The notes: a model not told the origin generated them from the letters alone. A stretch of 64,000 bases of DNA from Aeoliella mucimassa (GCF_007748035.1 NZ_CP036278.1:1054001-1118000), one strand, 5' to 3'. Shown: positions 9,110 to 18,181, numbered from the stretch's first letter. Numbers and translations: made by a program.

Positions 9110-9418
9110 TTGATTCATGTCATAGCTGCTCTTACCACCGCGCCTGGCAAACGGGATGAATTGATCGAAGCATTTAAGCAGGTAGCACCCACGGTGCGTG
9201 CCGAGGATGGATGCATCGAGTACAACGCTGCCGTTGACGTGCAAACCCCGCTCGATGGCCAAAGCGATCTCCGTGACGACGTACTGACCGTTGTCGAAAA
9301 ATGGGAAAGCATCGACGCCCTCAAAGCCCATCTGGCGACTTCCCACATGGAGCAGTTTTTCACTGCAATGGGCGATGTGATCACCGGTGTCTCGCTGCAG
9401 GTGCTGTCGCCTGTTTGA
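9110..9418 (+). CDS. Antibiotic biosynthesis monooxygenase (ABM) domain protein, YgiN-like
   Basis: The 102-residue protein has the single dimeric alpha/beta-barrel ABM fold: an N-terminal strand IHVIAALTTAPGKRDEL, the CIEYNAA strand, VVEKWESIDALKAHL, and the helix with HMEQFF. Relatives include quinol monooxygenases and small heme- or quinone-binding oxygenases without cofactor; the substrate cannot be predicted. The start is TTG, supported by GGAGG at 9097-9101 eight bases upstream; no ATG gives a complete first strand. Compared with YgiN the loop before the WES strand (TPLDGQSDLRDDV) is slightly extended. It stands between the protease pair and proB and may be monocistronic. Confidence 0.85.
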   Translation: MIHVIAALTTAPGKRDELIEAFKQVAPTVRAEDGCIEYNAAVDVQTPLDGQSDLRDDVLTVVEKWESIDALKAHLATSHMEQFFTAMGDVITGVSLQVLSPV

Positions 9419-9507
9419 GTTTGGCACGATCTTTCATTTCTAACTAATGGTGCCTTGAGGACTTTCGCAGTCGCAAGGCGTTGCCTTTCGGTACTGCGCT
9501 CGATTCT

Positions 9508-10665
9508 ATGTCCGATACCACTCGTCAATCGCTGGCCGCGATGGCCGATACTGTCGTCGTGAAGGTAGGCACCCGCGTGCTCACCCACCCCAACGGTGCG
9601 CTCGATACTCGCCGGGTGGCGGGGCTCGCCGATCAACTGGCGTTGCTCACCAGCGAAGGGCGGCGCGTGCTGCTGGTCAGTAGCGGAGCGGTCGGCGCCG
9701 GCATCGGGCGACTGGGGCTCGAGCATCGCCCCACCGACTTGGCGGAGCTGCAGGCGGTTGCGAGCGTTGGACAGAGCTGCCTGATCGAAGCCTACAACCT
9801 GGCACTCGAAAACCACGGCCGACATGCTGCCCAGGTGTTGCTTACGGCCGACGATTTCACCGATCGTTCGCGGTACCTCAACGTTCGCAACACGTTGTTC
9901 GCACTGTTTCGGTTGGGAGCGGTGCCAATTGTCAATGAGAACGACGTGGTGCGAGTCGACGAGCTGCAGCGTAACGTCGGCGACAACGATCGACTCGCGG
10001 CCATGGTCACCAACTTGCTCCGCGCGCCGTTGCTGGTGCTGCTCTCCGACGTGGAAGGGGTGTACGAGTCGATGCCATCGGGCGACGAACCGCCGGTCGT
10101 GATTCCGCAGATCGATATCTCGCAGATCGCCTCGGATAGCCTCGTACAGTCGCGGGCGAATGCCGGGGCCGGGCCTCAGCTCAGCGTCGGAGGGATGGGC
10201 AGCAAGCTCGATGCAGCTCGGCTCGTCGCTACCGCTGGCGAACGGGTGATCATCGCGAGCGGTCGCCGTTCGAACGTGCTGGTCGACATCCTGGCCGGCA
10301 AACAGGTTGGTACGCTCATCATGGGCGCCGAATCGACCACCAACTCGCGGAAGCGTTGGATCGGCGGCGCTGCCCGCTGCGAAGGGCGTTTGATCGTGGA
10401 TGAAGGAGCGAGCCGAGCGCTCTGCGAGCGGGGTAGCAGCCTGCTGGCCGTGGGTATCACCCGCGTTACTGGCCAGTTCAGCCGAGGCGACGCAGTGGCT
10501 ATCGTCGATGGGCAAGGGATCGAAATCGCGCGTGGTTTGAGCAACTACTCGGCCGACGAAGTCGCTAAAATTGCCGGCGCGAGGGCCGATCGCATTGCGG
10601 ACTTGCTAGGGCAGCGACCTTACATCGAGGTAGTGCATCGCGACAATCTGGCGCTCTTGGGTTAA
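9508..10665 (+). CDS. proB: Glutamate 5-kinase with C-terminal PUA domain
   Basis: The 385-residue enzyme phosphorylates L-glutamate in the first step of proline synthesis. The amino-acid kinase domain shows VVVKVGTRVLT, the VSSGAVGAGIGRL loop, and the IVNENDVV and GDNDRLAAMV substrate and nucleotide motifs. The distal part has GGMGSKLDAA (the lysine motif). Residues about 290-370 form a PUA domain, present in many bacterial ProB proteins and linked to regulation or oligomerisation. I chose the ATG of MSDTTRQ; a TTG nine codons earlier (9481) is in frame, but neither has a clear ribosome site. No proA lies alongside, so the pathway is split in the genome. Confidence 0.95.
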   Translation: MSDTTRQSLAAMADTVVVKVGTRVLTHPNGALDTRRVAGLADQLALLTSEGRRVLLVSSGAVGAGIGRLGLEHRPTDLAELQAVASVGQSCLIEAYNLALENHGRHAAQVLLTADDFTDRSRYLNVRNTLFALFRLGAVPIVNENDVVRVDELQRNVGDNDRLAAMVTNLLRAPLLVLLSDVEGVYESMPSGDEPPVVIPQIDISQIASDSLVQSRANAGAGPQLSVGGMGSKLDAARLVATAGERVIIASGRRSNVLVDILAGKQVGTLIMGAESTTNSRKRWIGGAARCEGRLIVDEGASRALCERGSSLLAVGITRVTGQFSRGDAVAIVDGQGIEIARGLSNYSADEVAKIAGARADRIADLLGQRPYIEVVHRDNLALLG

Positions 10666-10688
10666 ATGGCGTCGAGGGGAATCCTACT

Positions 10689-12329
10689 TTATAGGCCGGC
10701 CTTCGCATCGTGGGAGGCCGCATCGAACTTCGCAAGCATTTGCAGCATTTCGTTACTTGCTACGGATTCTTCACTCACGATTTCGTCCGCTCCTACCTTC
10801 GACAGGCGGGCGACATTCGCCTGGTACCGGCAGCGAACCACCACGTAGCAATTCGGATTTGTTTTGCGCAGTTGCTGGACGATGGAAATCGCGGCCTGGT
10901 CGTCGGGCACCGAAAGCACAGCGATCGAAGCCTCGGCGATGCCGGCCCGTTGCAGGATGCTCGGCTGCGTGGCATCGCCAGCCACGGTGCGAATGCCTTG
11001 CTGTGCGAAGGGGTGCAGATTGATCGGGCTGAAATCGACCAGGCACACATCCTTGCCAGCGATCTCGAGCAGTGAGGTCACTTGTCGACCGATGAGTCCG
11101 GCGCCGATCACAATCGCCTGATTGCCAGACTGCTTCGGTAGATCGTGCGTGGGTTGTTCGCCTTCTTCGGGCAGGTCGTGAGTCCACCGGAAACCAAACT
11201 TGAGCAGCGGAGGGGTGAGAATCAGCGAACCAATGGCCACGGCCACGATGCGCTGATAATCCGACTCGACAAGAACCCCTGATTCCCAGCCGAGTAGGAT
11301 CAACACGAAAGCAAACTCGCCGACATGAGCCAAACCGATGCCCATGCCGAACGCGGCCGACCAGCGCAGCCCGGTGAGTCGCAGCGCCAGGGTAGCCGCC
11401 AGGGCTTTGATAACCAGCAGGGCGACGAAGCAACCAAGCGACAGCAGTGGCGAATCCATCAACACTTGCGGATCGAACAGCAACCCGAGTCCCACGAAAA
11501 ACACCGCGGAGTAAGACTCGCGGAACGGCAGCACCAGCGCGTCGATCTGCCGAGCCCAGCGACTCCCTCCCAGCACGAGCCCAGCGGCGAACGATCCGAT
11601 GGCGGGGGGGAGCCCCAACTGGTGCGCACCCAGCGTGACTCCGCCGAGCAGCACGAGCGTAAATAGCACAATCAGGTCGGGGCTGCGATAGCTGGCAAAC
11701 AGAGGGACAACCCACCGTCGCAGCACGATTCGCAGCACAACGACACCAGCCACAAACAGTACCGAGGATAACGCCAGTACCAAGTACCGCGCGGCACCCA
11801 CGCTTTCGCCGCTCTGGGTGAGCAGCGGCACCAGCAGCAGCAGTGGAATCAACGCGGCGTCCTGGAACAACAGAATACCAATCGCCCGCCGGCCATGCGG
11901 CAAACTAGCGTGGCCCCACTCGGCCAGGGCTTTGAACACCAGCACCGTGGAACTAAACGACACTGCCGCGGCAATCAGCAGCGCGGCCTGCCAGGCAAAA
12001 CCCATCACCAGCAAGCAGCCAGCCACCGGTCCGCCGACCAGCAGCATTTGCACGCTTCCCCCAATCGCCAGGTTGCGCCCGAGCCGGCCGAGTTCTTCAA
12101 GCGAGAACTCCAGGCCAATCGAGAACAGCAGCAGGAACACGCCGGCCTCGGCGATGTATTCAATCTCGTGGCGGTCGTCGCTTACCCAGCCAAGCAGTCC
12201 CTCGCCAATCACCGCACCGACCACCAGGTAACCGACCAGCACCGATATGCGCAACCACCGACAGACCAGACTCGCGATGAGTCCAGACGTCAGGATGATC
12301 ATCAAATCGTTGACCAGGTAGTTGTTCAT
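10689..12329 (-). CDS. KefB-type monovalent cation:proton antiporter with TrkA-N domain (CPA2)
   Basis: The 546-residue protein has about twelve to thirteen hydrophobic segments of the Na+/H+ exchanger fold (residues 1-380), with LLLFSIGLEFSLEELGRLGR characteristic of CPA2 members. A cytoplasmic TrkA-N Rossmann domain follows, with GAGLIGRQV and an acidic residue ending strand 2 (LVDFSP), which suggests NAD(H) binding. It is expected to exchange K+ or Na+ for protons under nucleotide control. There is no KefF/KefG partner nearby and no TrkA-C domain after TrkA-N. The gene converges on proB with a 23-base gap and is head-to-tail with the DUF21 proteins, 87 bases away. Confidence 0.9.
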   Translation of the reverse strand: MNNYLVNDLMIILTSGLIASLVCRWLRISVLVGYLVVGAVIGEGLLGWVSDDRHEIEYIAEAGVFLLLFSIGLEFSLEELGRLGRNLAIGGSVQMLLVGGPVAGCLLVMGFAWQAALLIAAAVSFSSTVLVFKALAEWGHASLPHGRRAIGILLFQDAALIPLLLLVPLLTQSGESVGAARYLVLALSSVLFVAGVVVLRIVLRRWVVPLFASYRSPDLIVLFTLVLLGGVTLGAHQLGLPPAIGSFAAGLVLGGSRWARQIDALVLPFRESYSAVFFVGLGLLFDPQVLMDSPLLSLGCFVALLVIKALAATLALRLTGLRWSAAFGMGIGLAHVGEFAFVLILLGWESGVLVESDYQRIVAVAIGSLILTPPLLKFGFRWTHDLPEEGEQPTHDLPKQSGNQAIVIGAGLIGRQVTSLLEIAGKDVCLVDFSPINLHPFAQQGIRTVAGDATQPSILQRAGIAEASIAVLSVPDDQAAISIVQQLRKTNPNCYVVVRCRYQANVARLSKVGADEIVSEESVASNEMLQMLAKFDAASHDAKAGL

Positions 12330-12416
12330 GACGGCAGGATAGAGAATAAAAAGGACCGGCGTGTGGTTGGCCTAAGCCTGTTTGAATATAGCTTTCACCG
12401 CTTCGCTGCGGATCGG

Positions 12417-13376
12417 CTACTCGACCAAAAGGGCCATCTGCATGCGGGCTAGGGTGACGTAGCCAACGGTTTGCTGCTTGCGATTGATGACTCTCGCAAT
12501 CGGCGATTCGGTAGCCAGCATGTGCGAGAGCGTTGCCAGGTAGGGACGTTTTTCATCAACAGTCAGCATCGGCCGAGCGGGCAGTTTGTCGTCCTGCACG
12601 AACAAGCAGTCGGCGACCTTCACGAATTGAGTCACCTTTCGTTTGCCTTCCACCAACTCCTCGACCGGCATCAGCGTTTGCCCGGTACGTTTGGCAATCG
12701 CGATCACCTGGCCAGCGGTCGAATGCGTCGAGACGCGTGGAAACCGCGAAGCGGGCTCCACAAAGCCCGAGATCGACTGCACACCTAACGCAATAGTTGC
12801 TTGAGCCAGCGACTGTTGCGTCGGCTTCAGCAGGCCCACTGCTTCGCCTTCGTCGAGCAGTTCACCCAATTCGCGACGGGCGAGCACCATTTGCCACGGT
12901 TCTGGCGACTTGCGACCAATGGTCTCCAGCAGCTTATTCACCAACCACAATAGCGCGCTCACCGGGGCAAACAGCACCGCTGCGATGCCGAACGGAATAC
13001 CGCAGCGGCGAATCATCTTGTTGGGCGACGACAGAAAAATGTTTTTCGGCAGTAGCTCGCCATAGATGAAGATGAACGGAGCCAGCAGCATCGGGGCCAG
13101 CAGTTCAGCCGACGGCCAGCCAGGCAAGCCTTGCGTTGCCCCCATCACGATGGCCGCCGACGTGACGTAGTTGGCTACGTTGTTGCCGACCAAAGCGGTG
13201 GCCACAAAGATGCTCGGATTGTTCGACGCCCACAACAGCCCGCGACTGATCATGTCGCCATCCAAGGCGTTGATCAGCAGCCGTGCACGATTCATGCGGT
13301 AGAATCCGGTTTCGGATCCGCTGAAAAACGCGCTCAGGCACATGCCGACAGCAAACAACAGCAGGGCGATCATCAT
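12417..13376 (-). CDS. DUF21 (CNNM) transmembrane protein with CBS pair, lacking CorC domain
   Basis: The 319-residue protein begins with four hydrophobic segments of the DUF21/CNNM fold; FFSGSETGFYRMNRARL carries the family's conserved SETGF motif. The rest resembles a CBS pair, with the C-terminal part ending in the GYVTLARMQ strand. DUF21-CBS proteins, like CorC/HlyC-type proteins and eukaryotic CNNMs, are linked to Mg2+ or other divalent-cation efflux. The usual C-terminal CorC_HlyC domain is missing, in contrast to the gene just upstream. Its ATG overlaps the stop of that gene in an ATGA arrangement, so the two are translationally coupled and may form a heteromeric transporter. Confidence 0.85.
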   Translation of the reverse strand: MMIALLLFAVGMCLSAFFSGSETGFYRMNRARLLINALDGDMISRGLLWASNNPSIFVATALVGNNVANYVTSAAIVMGATQGLPGWPSAELLAPMLLAPFIFIYGELLPKNIFLSSPNKMIRRCGIPFGIAAVLFAPVSALLWLVNKLLETIGRKSPEPWQMVLARRELGELLDEGEAVGLLKPTQQSLAQATIALGVQSISGFVEPASRFPRVSTHSTAGQVIAIAKRTGQTLMPVEELVEGKRKVTQFVKVADCLFVQDDKLPARPMLTVDEKRPYLATLSHMLATESPIARVINRKQQTVGYVTLARMQMALLVE

Positions 13377-14665
13377 GATGCACCTCCGTCGCTATGGTGG
13401 TTGAGCAAGTCGCTATCGGGCGACAGCCTTTCGACCGTCGCGGTCAGCCGCCCAGGACGTGGCGAGTCGATCACCCGAAACAGGCAGCTGCCCCACACCA
13501 CTTCGTCGTCGGGCTGGGGAAGTCGCTGCAACGACTCTTGCAGCAAGCCAGCAACGGTCACGCTCTTGGCTTCCGGCAGGTGGAGTTTCAGCAGCTTGGC
13601 TAACCGCCTTAGGGTGAGCGCCCCGTTGAGCTGGTACACCTCGTCGCCAAGTGGTTCGATCGACTGTGCCGCCGTGCGGGAGGTGTCGCGGATAGCAGGG
13701 TTGCTAAACAAGGCGTGCATCACGTCGTCGAACGTGACGATGCCGATGGTTTCGCCGAGCTCGTTAATCACGACCGCTAGTCCGCCACGGCTTTGATTCA
13801 GCACGTCGAGCGTCGTCGCGCCCGACGCACACCATGGCACGTACGGCACACGGTCGCACTCGAGTTCCAAGTGCTTGGCCGTGGTCGTCGCCAGTTGCGC
13901 GAGCGGCATCGCGCGGTCGATTTCGTCGCTATCCGACTCGGCGACCAGCAGGTGATCGCAGGTCGGAGGTTTCTTGCGAAGATCCTCCAGGCTCACAGGA
14001 GCCTGGTAGATGGTCAGCCCGCTTCGCGGACGCATCAGCTCTTCGGCTTCCATCTCGGTGAGCGACACAATTTGATTGAGTACCAGTTCCTCCTGGCGAG
14101 CGAGGGTTTTGTCGGGCGTGCTTAGCGAAATCGCTCGTTCGATGTCTCGCAGTTCGAGATACGCTTCCTGCTCAAAGTTCGGCATGATGGTTCGCAGCGA
14201 GATGCGATTCACGAACCGCAGCGAGGGCAGGATCGGCGATAGCACCCTCACCGAGGCGATAAGCGGCAAGCTCACCGCGGTCGAAATCACGCGCGGCCAA
14301 AGCACCGCCAGATTCTTGGGTACCATTTCGCTGAGCAAAATAATTGCGAGCAGCGACCCAATGGCAAACATGGCCGCCGCTTCGTGATGGCCGCTGCGTT
14401 CGAGCGCCAGACCGATGCTCGAGGCAATCGCGAAGTACGAAATGTTGATCACCAGATTCCAGAACAGCACACTGGTGAGCAGCGTTTCGGGACGCTCCAG
14501 GAGCTGGACCACCCGCTTTTGAGCCCGATTGCCATGCACAAACCGTTCGCGGTCGTCCCGCGTCAGGTAGAACAGGGCCGCTTCGCTGGCCGAAAAAAAG
14601 GCGGAACCGACCAGCAGAACCAGCATCGTAGCTAGGAGCGGGATGTGCTGCAGGAAGGGTGCCAC
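13373..14665 (-). CDS. CorC/HlyC-family DUF21-CBS protein
   Basis: The 430-residue protein shows the DUF21 membrane domain (AFFSASEAALFYLTRDDRER), a cytoplasmic linker with VLNQIVSLTEMEAEELMRPR (the conserved entry to the CBS pair), a CBS pair ending in the IGIVTFDDVMHALF strand, and a C-terminal CorC_HlyC domain (YQLNGALTLRRLAKLL). The older name hemolysin is misleading; characterised members act in Mg2+/Co2+ homeostasis. It forms a 4-base overlapping pair with the shorter DUF21 protein. It is the first gene of the unit, and its upstream side faces repeat copy 1. Confidence 0.88.
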   Translation of the reverse strand: MAPFLQHIPLLATMLVLLVGSAFFSASEAALFYLTRDDRERFVHGNRAQKRVVQLLERPETLLTSVLFWNLVINISYFAIASSIGLALERSGHHEAAAMFAIGSLLAIILLSEMVPKNLAVLWPRVISTAVSLPLIASVRVLSPILPSLRFVNRISLRTIMPNFEQEAYLELRDIERAISLSTPDKTLARQEELVLNQIVSLTEMEAEELMRPRSGLTIYQAPVSLEDLRKKPPTCDHLLVAESDSDEIDRAMPLAQLATTTAKHLELECDRVPYVPWCASGATTLDVLNQSRGGLAVVINELGETIGIVTFDDVMHALFSNPAIRDTSRTAAQSIEPLGDEVYQLNGALTLRRLAKLLKLHLPEAKSVTVAGLLQESLQRLPQPDDEVVWGSCLFRVIDSPRPGRLTATVERLSPDSDLLNHHSDGGAS

Positions 14666-14904
14666 GGCGGGAGTACAAAATATGGTGTGGAAGGCGAAAA
14701 ATACGGACAGACAAGTATAGTATCTGCTAGGCGCGCGTCACAGCCGGTTTCACGTGCCGGAGTCCGGCACGCCGAAAACCGAAGAGGCGACCCAACACGC
14801 TCTGCGCGACCGTGGAATTCGATCCGCTCCCGAGGGCCGACTGCTGGCACATCCTGCTGCCCTCCTGTTCGTCCATTTCTGCTAGCTTTCGCCCCCTCGG
14901 CGAA

Positions 14905-15413
14905 ATAGATTCCCATCGCTCACGAATAGATTCCCAATTTACCCACCGATGGGAAAATTGAATCTGCACGCACGCTGCAAAACCAGTGGTTTTCGGCTGC
15001 GAATAGATTCCCATTCCCAAAAACGCATCGAGTGGGAATCTATTTTTACGCGGCGCACTTATCGCAAGTCGTTGGTAGATAGTGGTTTGCATCAACACCT
15101 CCGCGGAAAGTGCCCAAAATAGATTCCCATGGGTGGGAAACTATTCTGGGAGGATTCAGGAATCAGGATTCGGGGGACAGGGGGAAGGAGCTTCCGGCGA
15201 CGCAGCCCCACCATCGCTTTACCCAACCGCGCAGCAGCGAACGCCCGCGCCAGCAAACATTCGCCTGCGCATCGCTAGAAGTTCTGACGTTTGAAATTCA
15301 TTCCATCGCAACCACCTCCATTAACTAAAAAGCCAACAGCCGATAGCTGAAAGCCGACAGCCAACACACCTGTCCATTAGATCACCTTAGGTGGCCAATT
15401 CCCAGCAAAAACT
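14905..15413. repeat. Structured intergenic repeat, copy 1
   Basis: This is one of three diverged copies of a palindrome-rich element. In order it holds: an AATTT/AAATT stem around 14936-14962 (one mismatch here); the invariant AAAACCA-G-TGGTTTT dyad at 14979-14993; a long-loop hairpin pairing AATAGATTCCCA (15002-15013) with TGGGAATCTATT (15033-15044); and a fourth hairpin with outer arms 15113-15122 and 15141-15150. A right-hand module follows, shared with copy 3 (CGCGCAGCAGCGAAC, GCAAACATTCGCCTGCG, CAGCCGATAGCTGAAAGCC), ending in AGGTGGCCAATTCCCAGC near 15413. No gene is convincing within it. It separates the CorC-like gene from the convergent end of the Amphi-Trp gene. Confidence 0.85.
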
Positions 15414-15448
15414 ACTGAGAATGCGCACACGACAGCCGCTTGCTGGCG

Positions 15449-15673
15449 CTACTCGTTGCCATGCTTCCATTGAATCTGGAATTCGATCTCCTCGGAGTCG
15501 CCGTCGCGTTCGTGTTCGATATTGAACTCCGCTCGCACCGGCACGTAGATCCGCTCGCCGGCAATCTGAATTCCGAACTTCTCGCCTTGCTCCAGGGCGT
15601 CGGCCAGTCGGCGGAGTTTGGCGACAAACTCGCTGGTACTGTAGGCTTTCTCGATGTCTCGCTCTTCGCTCAT
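15449..15673 (-). CDS. Amphi-Trp domain-containing small protein
   Basis: The 74-residue protein starts MSEERDIEKAYSTSEF and matches the Amphi-Trp domain layout: an N-terminal helix with RRLADALEQGEKF, a beta segment IQIAGERIYVPVRAEFNIEHER, and a final strand EEIEFQIQWK with the aromatic residue that names the family. Function is unknown; such proteins occur in archaea and bacteria as small stand-alone domains. A longer in-frame extension upstream is Pro-rich and overlaps the tandem repeat, so I rejected it. The start is weakly supported because no clear ribosome site precedes it. Confidence 0.75.
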   Translation of the reverse strand: MSEERDIEKAYSTSEFVAKLRRLADALEQGEKFGIQIAGERIYVPVRAEFNIEHERDGDSEEIEFQIQWKHGNE

Positions 15674-16013
15674 GGTGTGGTCTCTCAGGTTTGGGGTTGG
15701 CTGCGGTAATCCACCGATCGGGGTACGATAGCACGGGGGAATAAGCCTTGCCACTCTGCGCGGGGGGAGGGGGCACGGGGGAATAAGCCTTGCCACTCTG
15801 CGCGGGGGGAGGGGGCCATGCTAGAATCGTGCTCCCCATCCCCGCGGTGTTTCCCTGTTCGGTGGGCAATTCACCTTACCCCCTCTGCAGCGAGACCAGG
15901 CGAACCCCAACCATCGGTTCAGGGTCCCTGACTTCGTCTGTCTGTTCGATGGGGTGCCGTGAATACGTGGTTGTCCTTCGCACCCTCACACCCTTCCTTG
16001 GGCGAAATCTTGC
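15674..16013. other. Intergenic region between Amphi-Trp and MFS genes
   Basis: This 340-base gap lies between divergent genes and should contain both promoters. The only structure I see is the 42-base tandem duplication described separately. No reading frame is supported. Confidence 0.5.
15731..15814. repeat. Tandem direct repeat, two 42-base units
   Basis: Two adjacent, apparently identical 42-base units begin GCACGGGGGAATAAGCC, at 15731 and 15773, and end in a G-rich run (GCGGGGGGAGGGG). The G runs could form quadruplex-type structures. The duplication sits in the promoter-proximal region of the leftward Amphi-Trp gene. Confidence 0.85.
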
Positions 16014-17273
16014 ATGGTCCGCCGAATCGCCAATAGCTACCGCGAATCCTACTCCGGTTTGCCGAGGGAGTTATGGATCGTTGCGCTGTCGCTGTGGATC
16101 AATCGTTGCGGAGCCATGGTGCTCGCTTATCTGGCGATTTACCTGCACGAAAGCAAGGTAGCCATGCCCGAGAGCGAAGCCGGGCGGATGATTAGCGTGT
16201 TTGGCGTTGGATCGATTCTGGGCACATTAATCGGCGCCCGCCTGGTCGAAGCGGTCGGTGCGGTACGGGTGCAAACCCTCTGTATGCTGCTAGCAGCGCC
16301 GTTGTACTGGTTCATCCCCGCCTGGACCGAAACCTGGGCCATCGTGATCAATATCCTGCTACTCAGCAGCGTGAACGAAGCGGTGCGCCCGGCCAACTCG
16401 ACGTTGATCGCCAAGTTGGTGAGTCGCGAGGATCGTTCGCGGGCGTTTGCCTTGCAGCGATTGGCTGCGAATCTGGGGTTTGCCTTCGGCGGTCTCATGG
16501 GGGGTGTTGTTGCCAGTTACGATTACCGTTTGTTATTCGTGGTAAACGGAAGCACCACGTTAGTAGCAGGTTTGGTGTTGTTGTGGTACTTCCGACTGCA
16601 GCGACTACCTGGCGAAGCAAAGCCGAGCGAAGTGCGTGTGCCAGGCCCGGTTACCGACCCGGTGTTCATCGTGTTCTTGGGGTTGTTTCTGTTGAGCACG
16701 TTGGTGTTCTTCCAGTTGCTTTCCAATTACACGCTTTATCTGCATGGACCTTACTCGCTAAGTGAGCGTCAGATCGGAATCCTGTTTGCCGTGAACACGT
16801 TGATCGTGGTCATCTTTGAGATGCCGCTAGTCGACTGGGTAAAACGCTGGCCGGCGGTGCGCGTGGTAGGCTGGGGGTGTGCACTGTCGTGCCTGGGCTT
16901 TGGCATCTTGCCGTTTGGCAGCACCTTTGGGTTTGCCATTTTTGGCATGGCAATCGTGAGCCTTGGCGAGATGCTGTGCATGCCGCTGGCGGCAAGCTAC
17001 GCGGCCAATCGCTCGCCGGTGGGAGCCGAGGGGCAGTACATCGGATGGTGGTCGATGAGCATTGCCTTGGCCTTTGTCCTGGGGCCGGCCATTGGGTCGT
17101 GGCTCTATAGCATCACACCGAATCTGGTGTGGTACGCCAGCCTGGGCATAGCCGGTGTGGTATTCGTTGGGTTTTATCTGCTTCCCAAGAACGAACGGCA
17201 CACGCACGATCCTCACGACGTGCTTCCGGCCCCCGACGCTGGCGACCTGCTGGCCGACTCGGCCGCCAGTTAA
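16014..17273 (+). CDS. MFS transporter
   Basis: The 419-residue protein has twelve predicted membrane segments in two halves separated by a charged loop (RLQRLPGEAKPSEVRVPG). It carries the MFS A-motif region after segment 2 (GARLVEAVGAVRV) and NEAVRPANSTLIAKLVSREDRSRAFALQRLAANLG around segments 4-5, which resembles the MdtH/multidrug-type subgroup. The substrate cannot be inferred. The start ATG gives a sensible short cytoplasmic N-terminus. The C-terminus ends in a His/Asp-rich cytoplasmic tail (ERHTHDPHD) that could bind metal. No regulator is adjacent. Confidence 0.85.
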   Translation: MVRRIANSYRESYSGLPRELWIVALSLWINRCGAMVLAYLAIYLHESKVAMPESEAGRMISVFGVGSILGTLIGARLVEAVGAVRVQTLCMLLAAPLYWFIPAWTETWAIVINILLLSSVNEAVRPANSTLIAKLVSREDRSRAFALQRLAANLGFAFGGLMGGVVASYDYRLLFVVNGSTTLVAGLVLLWYFRLQRLPGEAKPSEVRVPGPVTDPVFIVFLGLFLLSTLVFFQLLSNYTLYLHGPYSLSERQIGILFAVNTLIVVIFEMPLVDWVKRWPAVRVVGWGCALSCLGFGILPFGSTFGFAIFGMAIVSLGEMLCMPLAASYAANRSPVGAEGQYIGWWSMSIALAFVLGPAIGSWLYSITPNLVWYASLGIAGVVFVGFYLLPKNERHTHDPHDVLPAPDAGDLLADSAAS

Positions 17274-17594
17274 AGTATTGGCCAGTGGATAACGCTCGCG
17301 CACTTCGCGTTCGGTTGTTTCGAACAGGGGTAGTTCGTCGGCTATAGCGCTCGTACCGATTCGTGGCGCACGAATCACCTGCCGAGTTTCGTTTCCCTTT
17401 GCGGAAACCATCGAGCGAAGGCCGATGCCAGAATGGTAGTGGCCGCTGCGCGTTGTGGTTACCAGAGCGCTTTCAAAGTTGCCCTTTCGGCGAAACGTTG
17501 GTGAACCGCTGGATAAACGGCCGCCACGTTAGAACATGGATGTGCAACTTGCACAACATTCTGGCTGCGCACAATCAATGGAACGAGTACGATC
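17274..17594. other. Intergenic region downstream of the MFS gene
   Basis: This 320-base stretch contains one small hairpin, GTTTCC (17391-17396) pairing with GGAAAC (17403-17408), which lacks a following T-run. Apart from the presumed promoter of the small secreted protein I see nothing. Confidence 0.45.
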
Positions 17595-18065
17595 ATGACA
17601 ATCGCCAAGCTTTGCCGACCGCTGATGGTTTGCCTGTTGTTTGGCGTGGCCACGCATGCCAGTGCGGGCAATTGCTACAAGGTGCTGGTCGACCCAGGCA
17701 CGCGGCACACGAATGGAATCCCCATGGCTACAAGTGAGCCGCTACGGGGTCCTTCGGTCAGCTGGAACTGCAATCCCGATCGACTTGGGTATTGCGGCGG
17801 CCGGTACTACGTGCCCTGCGTGGACTCGTTGCGGCCTTCTCGGGTCTGGGCGGCCGCCCATGGCAACTTGACCCCTCCCCAGCATACGTACAACTGGAAT
17901 GCCAACCTGATGTGCCCTCCCTGCGATCAGGAAAGCAGTTTCGACGGGATCGAGCCCGCTGGCTTCTCCCAACTCGGCGAGCTGCCGAACAACATGATGA
18001 TGCCGGGGGGAGCTGGACGCGGTTCCGCCGGAGCCGTGGCCCCGCCTGCTGGATTCGGGCCCTAA
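17595..18065 (+). CDS. Small secreted cysteine-containing protein, unknown function
   Basis: The 156-residue protein has a clear signal peptide (MTIAKLCRPLMVCLLFGVAT, cleaved near ASAGN). The mature part has seven cysteines, including NCY, NCNPDRLGYCGGRYYVPC and MCPPCDQ, spaced as if to form disulfides, followed by a Gly/Pro/Met-rich low-complexity end. I recognise no family. The gene looks real from its signal sequence, its clean frame and the strong terminator hairpin about 145 bases downstream. It is flanked by an MFS gene on the same strand and a convergent TPR gene. An envelope structural protein is possible, but this is inference only. Confidence 0.7.
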   Translation: MTIAKLCRPLMVCLLFGVATHASAGNCYKVLVDPGTRHTNGIPMATSEPLRGPSVSWNCNPDRLGYCGGRYYVPCVDSLRPSRVWAAAHGNLTPPQHTYNWNANLMCPPCDQESSFDGIEPAGFSQLGELPNNMMMPGGAGRGSAGAVAPPAGFGP

Positions 18066-18181
18066 AGCCCGGCCGAGTCCCATAACTGTGCCGAATAGCA
18101 CAGCCGATAAAATCTGCCAAATCGGCTAAAGAGTCATCCTCCCTGCGCCCGATAATTGGGATAGAAAGAGACGGGAGGGCG

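Noticed and set aside
9421-9440. TTGGCACG resembling the -24 part of a sigma-54 promoter upstream of proB
   Set aside because: The required GC at the -12 position is absent at the correct spacing.
9115-10515. 466-codon leftward open frame opposite the ABM and proB genes
   Set aside because: It crosses two genuine genes on the other strand and shows no family.
14727-15098. Leftward open frames inside the three repeats that encode similar peptides (RFPLDAFLGMGIYS-like, KTTGF)
   Set aside because: Ends, lengths and start codons differ between copies and no ribosome site is present. The similarity follows from DNA-level conservation of the palindromes.
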